A stretch of 64,000 nt of DNA. Origin: JAVVHH01 sp963848035. GTDB taxonomy: Bacteria > Pseudomonadota > Alphaproteobacteria > Acetobacterales > Acetobacteraceae. Below are positions 38,138-47,542 of this stretch, in pieces. Both the position numbers and the translations under genes were made by a program. Within the stretch, counting starts at the first letter, position 1, and each line of letters starts with the position of its first letter. Location: assembly GCA_963848035.1 (NCBI GenBank), contig CAWKCD010000001.1:186001-250000 (forward strand). The letters are read 5' to 3'. The notes under the pieces were generated by a model. It saw nothing but the letters and a program-made list of their open reading frames with translations. It ran no database searches and was not told the DNA's origin.

Positions 38138-38908
38138 ATGGATGATGAAGCGCTGCTGGAACTCGCGGCGAGGCTCGCGGACGAGGCGGGGGTGGTGATC
38201 TTGGCCGTTCGCGCCCGCGGGTTCGAGACGTTGCGCAAGGCGGACCGGAGCCCGGTGACCGAGGCGGACCATGCGGCGGAAGCGCTGATCCTCAAGGGGT
38301 TGCGGGCGGCGACGCCGGACATTCCGGTGATCGCGGAAGAGGAGGTCGAGGCGGGGCTCGAGCCGGAGAAGGCGAACTCGTATTGGCTGGTGGATCCGCT
38401 GGATGGGACGCGGGAGTTCTCCGCGCTTCGTGACGAGTTCACGGTCAATATCGGGCTGGTGCGGGACGGGCGGGCGGTGCTGGGGGCGGTGGGCGTGCCG
38501 GCTTATGGCGAAATGTTCGGGGGGATGCTGGGTCCGCCGGCGGTGGCTTGGAAGCAGACGGCGGCGGGACGGGTGGCGATCGCGGCGCGGCACCCGCCGG
38601 AGGGGGGGATGGACGTGCTGGCGAGCCGGTCGCACGGGGGCGATCCGCGGCTGGAGGCGCTGCTGGCGGGGCGGAAGGTGAAGAGCGTCACGAACATGGG
38701 GTCTGCGCTGAAGATCGTTCGGTTGGCGGAAGGGGCGGGGGATCTGTATCCGCGGTTCGGGCGGACGATGGAGTGGGACACGGCGGCGCCGCAGGCGATC
38801 CTGGAGGCGGCGGGCGGGACGCTGTCGCATATGGACGGGACGCCGTTGCGGTACGGCAAACACAAATTCGAAAATCCTGCGTTTCTCTGCACCGGATGCG
38901 GCCACTGA
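38138..38908 (+). CDS. cysQ: 3'(2'),5'-bisphosphate nucleotidase
   Basis: 256 residues of the inositol-monophosphatase superfamily. The metal-binding motifs are seen in order: AEEEVE, WLVDPLDGTREF, and EWDTAAPQAIL near the C-terminus. CysQ converts PAP to AMP after sulfate assimilation, sparing PAP-inhibited enzymes. The assignment to CysQ rests on length and the PLDGTREF wording; a broader IMPase role is possible. The next gene starts inside its last codons (13-base overlap). It is divergent from pepA. Confidence 0.88.
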   Translation: MDDEALLELAARLADEAGVVILAVRARGFETLRKADRSPVTEADHAAEALILKGLRAATPDIPVIAEEEVEAGLEPEKANSYWLVDPLDGTREFSALRDEFTVNIGLVRDGRAVLGAVGVPAYGEMFGGMLGPPAVAWKQTAAGRVAIAARHPPEGGMDVLASRSHGGDPRLEALLAGRKVKSVTNMGSALKIVRLAEGAGDLYPRFGRTMEWDTAAPQAILEAAGGTLSHMDGTPLRYGKHKFENPAFLCTGCGH

Positions 38909-39870
38909 CGGAGCGGCTTTCGGGGGCGGCGGGGTTGGGGCGGGCGGCGGCGTTGCTGCTGGCCGGGGAGTTGGTCGCGTTCGGGACGGAGACGGTTTAC
39001 GGGCTCGGGGCGGATGCGACGCGGGCGAGCGCGGTGGCGGGGATCTTCGAGGCGAAGGGGCGGCCGCATTTCAATCCGTTGATCTGCCATTATCCGGATG
39101 CGGATGCGGCGTTTCGGGACGTGGTGGCGGATGAGGTGGCGGAACGGTTGGCGGCGCGGTTTTGGCCGGGGCCGTTGACGTTGGTGTTGCCGCGCCGGGT
39201 CACTTGCGGGGTGGCGTTGTTGGCGGGGGCGGGGCTGGAGACGTTGGCGGTTCGGGTGCCGGCGTCGGAGACGGCGTTGGGGTTGTTGCGGGCGGTGGGG
39301 CGGCCGGTGGCGGCGCCTTCGGCGAACCGGTCGGGGCAGGTTTCGCCGACGTCGGCGGACCATGTGCTGGATGGGTTGGCGGGGCGGATCGCGGCGGTGC
39401 TGGATAGCGGGCCGTGTCCGGTGGGGGTGGAGAGCACCGTCTTGGATCTGTCGGCGGGGCGGCCGTTCCTGTTGCGGCAGGGCGGCGTGACGGAGGAGGC
39501 GATTTTCGACGTGATCGGGCCGGTGGGCCGAGGGATCACGCCGGGACAGGCGGAGGGGCCGCGGACGTTGCGGTCGCCGGGGTTGATGGTTTCGCACTAT
39601 GCGCCGAGGTTGCCGGTTCGGCTGAATGCGCGGGTGGCCGAGGCGGATGAGGCGGCGCTGGTGTTCGGGGGGTTGCCGGTGGGGGGCGCGGTTCGGTTCG
39701 TGTTGAGCGAGACGGGGGATGTGGTGGAGGCGGCTTCGCGGTTGTTCGAGGGGCTGCGCGGGCTGGATCGGGCGGGGTTGCGGGGGATTGCGGTGGGGCC
39801 GGTGCCGGAGGTGGGGCTCGGTCGGGCGATCAATGATCGGTTGGAGCGGGCGGCGGCGCCTCGGGGTTAG
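38896..39870 (+). CDS. tsaC: Threonylcarbamoyl-AMP synthase, Sua5/TsaC type
   Basis: 324 residues from ATG 38896. The N-terminal YrdC domain has TETVYGLGADA, KGRPHFNPLI, SANRSGQVSPT and ESTVLDL; the length indicates a Sua5-type protein with the extra C-terminal domain. It makes threonylcarbamoyl-AMP, the precursor of t6A in tRNAs that read ANN codons. It overlaps cysQ by 13 bases, so the two are co-translated. Base composition here is extremely G-rich on the + strand. Confidence 0.92.
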   Translation: MRPLTERLSGAAGLGRAAALLLAGELVAFGTETVYGLGADATRASAVAGIFEAKGRPHFNPLICHYPDADAAFRDVVADEVAERLAARFWPGPLTLVLPRRVTCGVALLAGAGLETLAVRVPASETALGLLRAVGRPVAAPSANRSGQVSPTSADHVLDGLAGRIAAVLDSGPCPVGVESTVLDLSAGRPFLLRQGGVTEEAIFDVIGPVGRGITPGQAEGPRTLRSPGLMVSHYAPRLPVRLNARVAEADEAALVFGGLPVGGAVRFVLSETGDVVEAASRLFEGLRGLDRAGLRGIAVGPVPEVGLGRAINDRLERAAAPRG

Positions 39871-39887
39871 CGGGCGGTTCGGGCGGT

Positions 39888-39927
39888 CCTGGATCGCCGC
39901 GCCGCCACGAGGCGGCTCGCGATGACG
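39888..39927. repeat. REP-like dispersed repeat, copy 1
   Basis: The stretch starts cctggatcgccgcgccgcc and ends ggcggctcgcgatgacg, with partial dyad symmetry. Close relatives occur at 47503-47541 and, more diverged, at 63481-63522. It lies in the short gap between the tsaC stop and the amidase start. Repeats of this wording (TGGAT-GCCGCG-...-CTCGC-ATGAC) are common between alphaproteobacterial genes. Confidence 0.7.
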
Positions 39928-39956
39928 GGTTTGTGGAAAGACAGCGGGCAGTGGGC

Positions 39957-41321
39957 ATGAGCGACATTACTGATTTGAGTGCGGAACAGCTTTCGGAGGG
40001 GTATCGGCGGGGGTCGTTGAGCCCGGTCGAGGTGTTGCAGGCGGTGACGGAGCGGGTGGCTCGGGACAACCCGAAGATCAATGCGTTTGCGGTGCTGGAT
40101 CCGCGGGCGTTGGGGGCGGCGGGGGAGAGTTTGCAGCGGTGGCGGGCGGGGCGGGCCTTGGGGCCGCTGGATGGGGTGCCGGTCACGATCAAGGATCTGG
40201 TGGATATCGCGGGGCTGCCGACGCGGCGGGGGAGCCGGACGACGTCGGAGAAGAATGCGACGGAGGATTCGCCGGTCGTGCTGAGCCTGAAGGCGGCGGG
40301 GGCCGTCATCGTGGGCAAGACGACGACGACGGAGTTCGGGTGGAAGTCGCCGGGGGATTGCCCGCTGCATGGGATCACGCGGAATCCGCGGAACACGGCG
40401 CATACGCCGGGGGGGTCTTCGTCCGGCGCGGCGGCGGCGGCGGCGGCGGGGTTCGGGCCGTTGCATCTGGGGACGGATGCGGGGGGGAGCGTTCGGATCC
40501 CGGCGGCCTGGTGCGGGGTGGTGGGGCTGAAGCCGACGTTCGGGCGGGTGCCGCAATGGCCGTTGGGGGCGTTCGCTTCGGTGGCGGTGGCGGGGCCGAT
40601 CACGCGGAACGTTCGGGATGCGGCGCTGATGCTGTCGGCGTTGGCGACCTGGGATGGGCGGGATCCGTATTGTTTTCCGCAGACGCCGCGGGATTGGCGG
40701 GAGGGGATCGAGGACGGGGTGGCGGGGCTGCGGGTGGGGGTTTTGCAGCGGCCGGGCTTCGAGGCGGCGGCGGATGGGGATTCCGTGGCGGCGGTGGAGG
40801 CGGCGGCGCAGGTCCTGGCGGATGCGGGGGCGGAGATCGAGACCGTATCCCCTGCCCTGCCGGACGCTAGCGCGTTGTTCGTGGAGTTGTGGAGCACGGC
40901 GCTGAAGCTGGTGGTGGCGGGGACGCCGGACGGCAAGCGGGCGATGTTGGATGCGGGGCTGCTCGAGGTGGCCGGGTTGCCGGACATGGACGCGACGGGG
41001 CTGATGCGCGCGACGGTGCTGCAGAACGAGGCGGCGAACGCGATGGCGCGGCTGCATCGGTCGGTCGATCTGGTGCTGTGCCCGACGGTGCCGATCCCGG
41101 CGCCGTTGGCGGACGAGGCGTTGACGGACCCGGCGGCGCGGCTGGTGTCGCGGTGGGCGCCATGGACGTTCCTGTTCAACCTGAGCCGGCAGCCGGCGAT
41201 TTCGGTGCCGATGGGGGTTGGTGCGGGCGGTTTGCCGCGGAGCGTTCAGGTGGCGGCGGCGCAGTATCGCGACGATCTGGTGTTGCGGGCGGCGCGGGTC
41301 TTGGAGAAGGCCGGGGTTTAG
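39957..41321 (+). CDS. Amidase signature family protein
   Basis: 454 residues from ATG 39957. The Ser-cisSer-Lys triad is complete and correctly spaced: Lys79 in GVPVTIKDLV, Ser154 in TPGGSSSG and the nucleophile Ser178 in GTDAGGSVRIPAAW. The intervals 75 and 24 equal those of characterised amidases. Substrate cannot be read from sequence; with no gatB or gatC beside it, this is a free amidase rather than GatA. Its stop overlaps the convergent unknown gene by 4 bases. Gly codons are largely GGG, like its neighbours. Confidence 0.9.
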   Translation: MSDITDLSAEQLSEGYRRGSLSPVEVLQAVTERVARDNPKINAFAVLDPRALGAAGESLQRWRAGRALGPLDGVPVTIKDLVDIAGLPTRRGSRTTSEKNATEDSPVVLSLKAAGAVIVGKTTTTEFGWKSPGDCPLHGITRNPRNTAHTPGGSSSGAAAAAAAGFGPLHLGTDAGGSVRIPAAWCGVVGLKPTFGRVPQWPLGAFASVAVAGPITRNVRDAALMLSALATWDGRDPYCFPQTPRDWREGIEDGVAGLRVGVLQRPGFEAAADGDSVAAVEAAAQVLADAGAEIETVSPALPDASALFVELWSTALKLVVAGTPDGKRAMLDAGLLEVAGLPDMDATGLMRATVLQNEAANAMARLHRSVDLVLCPTVPIPAPLADEALTDPAARLVSRWAPWTFLFNLSRQPAISVPMGVGAGGLPRSVQVAAAQYRDDLVLRAARVLEKAGV

Positions 41322-41899
41322 CCGTCGGGGACGAAGCGGCGGGGTTTGAGGCCGAGGAGTTCGTCGGAGCACTTGGCGATGTCGATGACGAGGCCGCAGG
41401 CGCGGCCGACGGCGTAGAGGATGTCGCCCTGGATGACCTTGCGGTCGGGGTCGCCCAGGAGGGCGGCGTCGAGGCGCTCGTCGATGGTCTGGCAGAGTTG
41501 GTTGCGGGCGATGCGGTCGGGCTCGGCCTTGGCGGCGGCGGCGCGGAGGGCTTCGCGGACCGGGGCGCGGCGGGGATCGTCGATGGCCGGGCTGGGCGGC
41601 GCGGCGGCGGGTTTGGGCTTGGTCGCGCCGTGAGCCGCGCCGTGGGCGCCGGTGGGGCGGTGGAAGAGGCGGTGCTGCTGGGCGATGGCGAGGCGGACGG
41701 TGGAGGCCGCGCGGGCGAGGGTCAGGCTCGGGGCGGCCTCGGCGGCGTCCGGGTCTTTCTGGTTGTGCTCGATGCGTTCGACGGCGAGGCGGACGGCGCG
41801 CATGGCGACTTCGGCCATCTCGCGGAGTTGGGCGTGCGCGCGGGCGAGGAATTCGGCCTCGGTCTCTCCAGGCGCGGCGAGGGAAGTCGCTTCGAGCAT
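41318..41899 (-). CDS. Unknown cytoplasmic helical protein
   Basis: 193 residues from ATG 41899 (MLEATSLAAPGETE); six codons earlier is another ATG. The N-terminal half is helical with AHAQLREMAEVAMRAVRLAV, then a Pro/Ala/Gly linker with GAHGAAHGATKPKP, then a conserved-looking C-terminal part containing DERLDAALLGDP and LYAVGRACGLVIDIAKC. There is no signal peptide or membrane segment. I do not recognise it. It converges on the amidase gene. Confidence 0.55.
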   Translation of the reverse strand: MLEATSLAAPGETEAEFLARAHAQLREMAEVAMRAVRLAVERIEHNQKDPDAAEAAPSLTLARAASTVRLAIAQQHRLFHRPTGAHGAAHGATKPKPAAAPPSPAIDDPRRAPVREALRAAAAKAEPDRIARNQLCQTIDERLDAALLGDPDRKVIQGDILYAVGRACGLVIDIAKCSDELLGLKPRRFVPDG

Positions 41900-42003
41900 C
41901 GAAGTTGAAAGGAACATATTCCTTGCGGGTGATGCAAGGGGGAGGTTTCAGGCGCGGCGCGTGGCTGCCGGGCCGCTGCGCTGCTCGTGACGACGGTCGG
42001 GGT

Positions 42004-43051
42004 CTAGGATTTGAGGACGGGGTCGGTGAGTTCGGCTTGGAGGTCGCTCGAGGAGCGGTGGCCGATGTGTTGGGATTTGGTGCGCAGGAAGGTCTCGGCG
42101 GCGTTGTAGCCGGCGTCGTGGAGGGACTGGAGCAGGGGCCAGGAGGTGCTGCTCTTGGAGACGACGCCGAGCTTGGCTTCGAAGGCGTCGTCGCGGACGA
42201 GGTGGAGGTGGATGGGGCGGTATTTGCCTTTGTAGTCGAGGTTCTGGGCGCGGAGTTCGCGGAGGAGCTTGTTGATGGCGGCGATGGCGTTGGTTTCGAG
42301 GACGATGGAGGCGTTGAAGGAGATCTCGTTGACCCGGTCGAGGATGGCGCGGGCGGATTTGGGCGGGAGTTCGGTGCGGGTGAGCGGGTTGACGAGGACG
42401 AGGATCAGGTCGTCGGCGTGCGGGAGGAGCGGCTCGAGCGCGGGATTGCCGAGGTAGCCGCCGTCCCAGAAGTAGTCGCCGTCGATCTGGACGGCGCGGA
42501 ATTCGGTGGGCAGCGCGGCGGAGGCGCGGAGCGTGTCGATGGAGAGGTGGGGCTGGGTGAAGTTCTTGCGCTCGTCGCTGCCGACGTTGACGGCGGTGAG
42601 GTAGACGCGGGGGGCGGCGGCCTCGTTGAGGCGGGCGAGGCGTTCGGGGGGGAGCAGGTCGGCGAGGAGGGCGGCCAGGGAGTCGCGGTAGAAGGGGTTG
42701 GTGTAGGGGGAGACGACGAGGCCGAGGGCTTCTAGGGCGATGGCGGCCGGGCTCCAGTCGATGTTGAAGGGGCCGGGGTCGGCGAAGCCGAAGAGGGCGT
42801 TGCCGGCGAGGGCACCGCGGGCTGAGATCTCGCGCCAGAGCTCGGCGAGGCGTTGGCGGGCGAGTTCGGGACCGCCTTCGATGAGGGCGCAGGCGGTGAC
42901 GGTGGCGTTGATGGCGCCGGCGCTGGCGCCGCTGATGGCTGCGATCTCGAGGCGGTCCGGCGGCGACTTCCTGGAGGAGGCGGTCGAGGGCGCCCCAGGT
43001 GAAGGCGCCGTGGGTGCCGCCGCCTTGGAGGGCCAGGGAGACTTTGGGCAT
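42004..43051 (-). CDS. Patatin-like phospholipase (one frameshift)
   Basis: About 348 residues after joining frames at about 42958-42962, where one extra G splits LLQEVAA from DRLEIAAIS. The N-terminal MPKVSLALQGGGTHGAF holds the oxyanion loop GGGTHG. The Ser of ISGASAGAINA is the nucleophile, and the Asp of FWDGGYLGNP completes the dyad. Such proteins hydrolyse acyl esters of phospholipids. There is no signal peptide. About 270 bases without a gene, including a dispersed repeat, separate it from pgl. Confidence 0.88.
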
Positions 43052-43087
43052 TTAGAACGTGCCCGTAGCGGCCATCCGACGCGGGTT

Positions 43088-43157
43088 TCCTGCGGTTTGG
43101 TGCTCACGGCCGAGAAGGCCGCTCCGCTCCGGTGCTCTGAGACACACGCCAGCTGAC
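43088..43157. repeat. Dispersed repeat, second copy of the 62-kb inverted-repeat family
   Basis: About 70 bases match the centre of the large inverted repeat at 61906-62047. Shared strings include tcctgcg, ggtgctcacggcc, aaggccgctccgctccggtg and gccagc. Here the outer arms are much weaker. It lies in the gap before the patatin gene. The paired cgctccggtgctc wording suggests a mobile or palindromic repeat family. Confidence 0.65.
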
Positions 43158-43319
43158 CATTCCGGATGCATTCTGTTTTCGCCTTGCCGTTGCAGGAGCG
43201 AGTTTAGGATTTTGGGGGGAAGGGGCACAAGCGTTGGAGGGGTGGGCTGGGGTGGTGGTGGTGGGTTTGGCTTGCTCGCCGGGGTGGGTTTCACCCACCC
43301 GACGGTGGTCAGGGATTGG

Positions 43320-44009
43320 CTATTTGCCTTCGGCGGGGTCGTCGGTGAGCCAGGTCAGGGTGCCTTGGGGGTGGTAGTGGGAGGCGGGGTATTGGGGGGC
43401 GTGGGCGCGGATCTGGGCGAGGATCTCGGCTTTGTCGGGGCCGCTGACGAGGAAGGCGGCGTGGCGGCAGCTCTCGAGGGCGGGGTAGGTCAGGGTGATG
43501 CGGGTCTTTTCGCCGGCGGGGGTGACGGGGGTGGCCCAGGCGGTGCGTTCGGATAGCGAGGGCGTGTCGGGGAAGAGGGAGGCGAAGTGGCCGTTGGTGC
43601 CGAGGCCGTTGAGGACGACGTGGAAGAGGGGCTGGGAGAGGTCGTTGCTGCCGTGGAAGGTTTTTAGGAGCTGTTCGTATCGGTGGGCGGATTGTTCGGG
43701 GGTGAGGTCGGTGGTGGGGATGGGGTGGACGTTCCCGGGGGGGATGGGGACGTGGTCGAGGAGGGCTTGTTTGGTCATGCGGTAGTTGCTGCTGGGGTCG
43801 TCGGTGGGGACGAAGCGTTCGTCGCCCCAGAATAGGTGCAGGCGGGGCCAGGGGATCTGGGCGGCGTAGGCGGGGGTGGCGAGGAGTTCGAAGAGTTTCT
43901 TGGGGGTGCTGCCGCCGGAGAGGGCCAGGGCCAGGGGGCCGTCTTGCTCGGCGAGGCGGGCGATGAGCCAGTTGGCGGCGGTCGCGGGGAGGTCGGCGGT
44001 GCTGGTCAT
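43320..44009 (-). CDS. pgl: 6-phosphogluconolactonase
   Basis: 229 residues with the family landmarks ALALSGGSTPKKLF, LFWGDERFVP and GLGTNGHFASLFP. In most homologues the last motif reads GxGxDGHTASLFPG; here Asp is Asn, Thr is Phe and the Gly after Pro is Asp, so a charged residue is missing next to the catalytic His. It hydrolyses 6-phosphogluconolactone from Zwf to 6-phosphogluconate. It is the last gene of the pentose phosphate operon, 34 bases after the HAD phosphatase. Confidence 0.88.
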   Translation of the reverse strand: MTSTADLPATAANWLIARLAEQDGPLALALSGGSTPKKLFELLATPAYAAQIPWPRLHLFWGDERFVPTDDPSSNYRMTKQALLDHVPIPPGNVHPIPTTDLTPEQSAHRYEQLLKTFHGSNDLSQPLFHVVLNGLGTNGHFASLFPDTPSLSERTAWATPVTPAGEKTRITLTYPALESCRHAAFLVSGPDKAEILAQIRAHAPQYPASHYHPQGTLTWLTDDPAEGK

Positions 44010-44043
44010 GGGGCTTTCCGCTGGTTGGACGGGCGGGCCACCC

Positions 44044-44882
44044 TCACCCCGGCCCTCTCCCGCCCGCGGGAGAGGGAGACGATTGGGGGAGGATTTGGGT
44101 CTCGATGGCTTTCGACCAGCCGTCCTGGTCGTTGCTGGCGGTGGTGGCTTTGGCTTGGGCTTTCACTTGGTCGCTGGCGTTGCCCATGGCGATGGAGAAG
44201 CCGGCGACTTCGAACATGGGGACGTCGTTGATCATGTCGCCGAGGACGGCGACTTGGTCGAGGGGGACGGCTTGGGCGTTGGCGATGAGGCGGACGGCGT
44301 TGCCCTTGTTGGCTTCCTGGGCGGTGAGGTCGAGATAGTAGGTTTGCGAGCGCTTGGCGTTGGCGGTGTCGCCGACCAGGCGCTGCAGCTCGGACTTCGA
44401 CCGCGGCGAGGAGGGGGGCGTCGTCGGTGATGGCGACCATCTTGAGGACGGCGGCGAGGTAGGGCTCGAAGGTTTCGACCACGACCGGGTCGAACTGGAC
44501 GGTGTGGACTTCGTGGCGGGCGTGCGGGGTGGTCGCGTCGAGGACGTACCATTCGTCGCCGGCGAAGACCCAGGTTTCGAGGCCGCGGGCGGCGAAGAGG
44601 GCGAGCGCGGTGCGGGCGGCGGGTTCGGGGACGACGTGGTCCTCGATGACGGAGCGGTCGGGGCGCGACGAGGCGGCCGCCGTTGAAGCCGGCGAGCGGG
44701 CCGGTGAGCTTCAGCTGCTCCTGGATGTGGAGCATGCCGCGGGGCGGGCGGGCGCTGACGATGGCCAGGGGGATGCCGGCGGCTTGGAGCTTGGCGGCGG
44801 CTGCGATGGTGCTGGGGGCGAGTTTCTTGTCGGAGCCGACGATGGTGCCGTCGACGTCGGAGATGACGAGCTTGATGGTCAT
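44044..44882 (-). pseudogene. HAD-family phosphatase, Cof type (two frameshifts)
   Basis: About 279 residues when three frames are joined at about 44674-44684 and 44394-44400, each with one extra base. Motif I is VISDVDGTIV with the nucleophile Asp, motif II is IVSARPPRGM, and the late VLGDMINDVPMF is motif IV. The C-terminal 20 residues read into a hairpin repeat, giving a Ser/Pro/Gly tail. It lies between zwf and pgl, 10 bases after zwf, and may remove phosphate from a sugar phosphate of this pathway. As sequenced it is disrupted; error is more likely than decay. Confidence 0.75.
44053..44076. repeat. Perfect hairpin (REP/terminator-like)
   Basis: ccctctcccgc at 44053-44063 pairs perfectly with gcgggagaggg at 44066-44076 around two bases. 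The wording ccctctcccgc...gcgggagaggg recurs in many high-GC genomes. It overlaps the last codons of the HAD gene and lies just before pgl, so it may trim or slow the operon transcript between these two genes. Confidence 0.75.
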
Positions 44883-44892
44883 TGGCCGGGTG

Positions 44893-46450
44893 TCACTTGC
44901 CGGGCTTCAGGGGAAGCCAGTGGCGGTCGTCGCGGTCGAGCAGGCGGTCGGCGGCGGCGGGGCCCTGGGAGCCGGCCCAGTAGGCTTGGACGTCGGCGTC
45001 GTTGGGGCGGGCGGCCCAGGTGTCGAGGATGGGTTGGACGGCGGCCCAGCCGGCTTCGACCATGTCGGCGCGCTGGAACAGGGTCTGGTCGCCCATCATG
45101 ACGTCGTAGAGCAGGGTTTCGTAGCCGGTGCTCGAGGGGGCCTTGAAGTAGTCGGAGTAGCGGAAATCCATGCCGACGCGCGCCGAGCTGGAGCTTGGGG
45201 CCGGGGATCTTGGCGTTCAGGTTGAGGGTGATGCCCTCGCTGGGCTGGATGTGCAGGACCATGATGTTGGGGGTGAGCTTGTCGACGGGGGTGTCGCGGA
45301 ACATGGCGTAGGGCGCCTGTTTGAAGTGGATGGCGATCTCGGTGCGGCGGACGGCCATGCGCTTGCCGGTGCGGATGTAGAAGGGGACGCCGGCCCAGCG
45401 GAAATTGTCGATCTTGAGGCGCATGGCGACGTAGGTCTCGGTGAGGCTGCCGCGGGCGACGTCGGGCTCCTGGCGGTAGCCGGAGACGTCGGTGTCGCCG
45501 ATGCGGCCGGCGGCGTATTGGCCGCGGACGACGTCGCGGAGCGTGCGGGCCTGGTCCATGGGGCGGATGGCCTGGATGACCTTGGCCTTTTCGGTGCGGA
45601 CGGCTTCGGAATCGAAGGTGTTGGGGGGCTCCATGGCGACGGTGGCGAGGAGCTGGAACATGTGGTTGGGGACCATGTCGCGGAGCGCGCCGGTGGGTTC
45701 GTAGAAGTTGGCGCGTTCCTCGACGCCGACGGTCTCGGCGGCGGTGATCTGCACGTAGTCGATGTGGAAGCGGTTCCAGAGCGTCTCGAAGATGCCGTTG
45801 GAGAAGCGCAGCGCCATGATGTTCTGGACCGTTTCCTTGCCGAGGAAATGGTCGATGCGGAAGATCTGGGCTTCGTCGATGCGCTTGAGGATCTGGGCGT
45901 TGAGGGCCTTGGCGCTTTCGAGGTCGTGGCCGAAGGGCTTCTCGACGACGACGCGGCGGAACTCGCCGTTCTCCTGCTTGGTGAGCCCGGCGTCGGCGAG
46001 ATGGTCGATGACGGGGCCGAAGAAGCGGGCGGCGACGGCGAGGTAGAAGATCGCGTTGCCTTTCACCATGCCGTCGAGGGCGGCGTAGGTGTCGGGTTGG
46101 TCGAGGTCGCCGACATGGTAGGTGATGCGGTCGCGGACCCAGCCCCAGGTGTCCTCGTCGAGGCTCTTGGCTTCGAACTCGGCGCCGGCTTTGCCGACGA
46201 AGCCCTCCATGGCGGTGGTCAGGAGGGCTCGGTAGGCGTCGGTGTCGGAGGGGTTCCGGTCGACGCAGATGATGGAGAATTTCTCGTCGAGCAGGGTGGC
46301 GAGCTGGAGGTTGTAGAGGGAGGGCATGAGCAGGCGCCGGGTCAGGTCGCCGGCGCCGAAGATGACGAGGGTGCAGGCGGGGGCCTTGGGCGCGTGCTCC
46401 ATGCCTTCGGTGCCGGAAAGGCGGTCCGGCAGGGGGGCGTTGATGTCCAT
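44893..46450 (-). CDS. zwf: Glucose-6-phosphate 1-dehydrogenase (one frameshift)
   Basis: About 518 residues after joining frames at about 45175-45183, where one extra C separates KLQLGA from GMDFRYSDYF. Family marks: the NADP-binding VIFGAGDLTRRLLMPSLYNL, the substrate-binding RIDHFLGKETVQN, and VEKPFGHD. The enzyme oxidises glucose-6-phosphate to the lactone and makes NADPH. It starts 8 bases after the gnd stop. The truncated version as sequenced would lack the last ~90 residues. Confidence 0.9.
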
Positions 46451-46458
46451 CACGGGGT

Positions 46459-47446
46459 TTACGAGCCTTCGATCTTGGCTTCGGCGTGGCCTCCGAACTT
46501 GGCGCGCATGGCGGAGAGGAGCTTGTCGGCGAAGGTGTGTTCGCGGCGGGAGCGGAAGCGGGCGAAGAGCGAGGTGGAGAGGACGGGGACGGGGACGGCC
46601 TCCTCGATGGCGGCCTCGACGGTCCAGCGGCCTTCTCCGGAGTCGGCGACGCCGCCCTCGAAGTTGGAGAGGGTCTCGTTCTCGGCGAGCGCGGAGGCGG
46701 TGAGGTCGAGGAGCCAGGAGGAGACGACGCTGCCGCGGCGCCAGACTTCGGCGATGTCGGCGACGTTGAGGGTGAAGCGCTGGTCCTCGGGGAGTTCGGG
46801 GCTGTTCTTGTGGTGGAGGATGTCGAAGCCTTCGGCGTAGGCCTGCATCATGCCGTATTCGATGCCGTTGTGGATCATCTTGACGAAGTGGCCGGAGCCG
46901 GCGGGGCCGCAATGGATGTAGCCCTGTTCGGCGCGGGGGTCGCGGCCTTCGCGGTGGGCGGTGCGCTCGATGGTGCCGATGCCGGGGGCCAGCGCGGCGA
47001 GGATGGGGTCGAGGTGCTTCGACGGCGTCGGGCTCGCCGCCGATCATCATGCAGTAGCCGCGGTCGAGGCCGAAGATGCCGCCGGAGGTGCCGATGTCGA
47101 CGTAGATGAGGCCCTTGTCGCGGAGCTGGGCGGCGCGGCGGATGTCGTCCTTGTAGTAGGAGTTGCCGCCGTCGATGATGATGTCGCCTTTTTCGAGCAG
47201 GCCGGCGAGTTCCTGGACGGCGTGCTCGGTGATGTCGCCGGCGGGGAGCATGACCCAGATGGCGCGGGGCTTGTCGAGCTGCTTGACCATGTCGGCGAGG
47301 CCGCCGGCGCTGGCGGCGCCTTCCTTGGCGAGGCCGTCGACGGCTTGGGTGTTGCGGTCATAGACGACGGTCTTGTGGCCGGCGCGCATGAGGCGGCGGC
47401 TGATGTTTCCGCCCATGCGTCCGAGGCCGATGATCCCTAGCTGCAT
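46459..47446 (-). CDS. gnd: 6-phosphogluconate dehydrogenase, decarboxylating, short type (one frameshift)
   Basis: About 328 residues after joining frames at about 47017-47022 (one extra G after DAV). The start MQLGIIGLGRMGGNISRRL is the dinucleotide fold, followed by DIIIDGGNSYYKDD and, after the break, MIHNGIEYGMMQAYAEG of the catalytic domain. The length matches the short YqeC/GntZ-type enzymes, which often prefer NAD. AGGAG lies seven bases before the ATG. It converts 6-phosphogluconate to ribulose-5-phosphate and CO2. Confidence 0.9.
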
Positions 47447-47477
47447 TCGTGGCTCCTGAAATTACGACATGATTTTG

Positions 47478-47541
47478 GGGCGGCACGGTAGCTTCGTGCC
47501 GCCCTGGATCGCCGCGCCGCCGGGGGCGGCTCGCGATGACG
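47478..47541. repeat. REP-like dispersed repeat, copy 2, with hairpin
   Basis: A hairpin formed by gggcggcac (47478-47486) and gtgccgccc (47496-47504) leads into a near copy of the 39888-39927 repeat (47503-47541). The whole fills the 96-base gap between tal-pgi and gnd. It may set unequal message levels across the operon, as REP elements do in other bacteria. Confidence 0.7.
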
Positions 47542-47542
47542 A

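Noticed and set aside
39957..41321. GatA subunit of the glutamyl-tRNA amidotransferase
   Set aside because: No gatB or gatC is adjacent, so I call it only an amidase-signature protein.
44053..44076. Rho-independent terminator ending the pentose phosphate operon
   Set aside because: It lies before pgl, not after it, and lacks a T-tract; I kept it as a REP-like hairpin.
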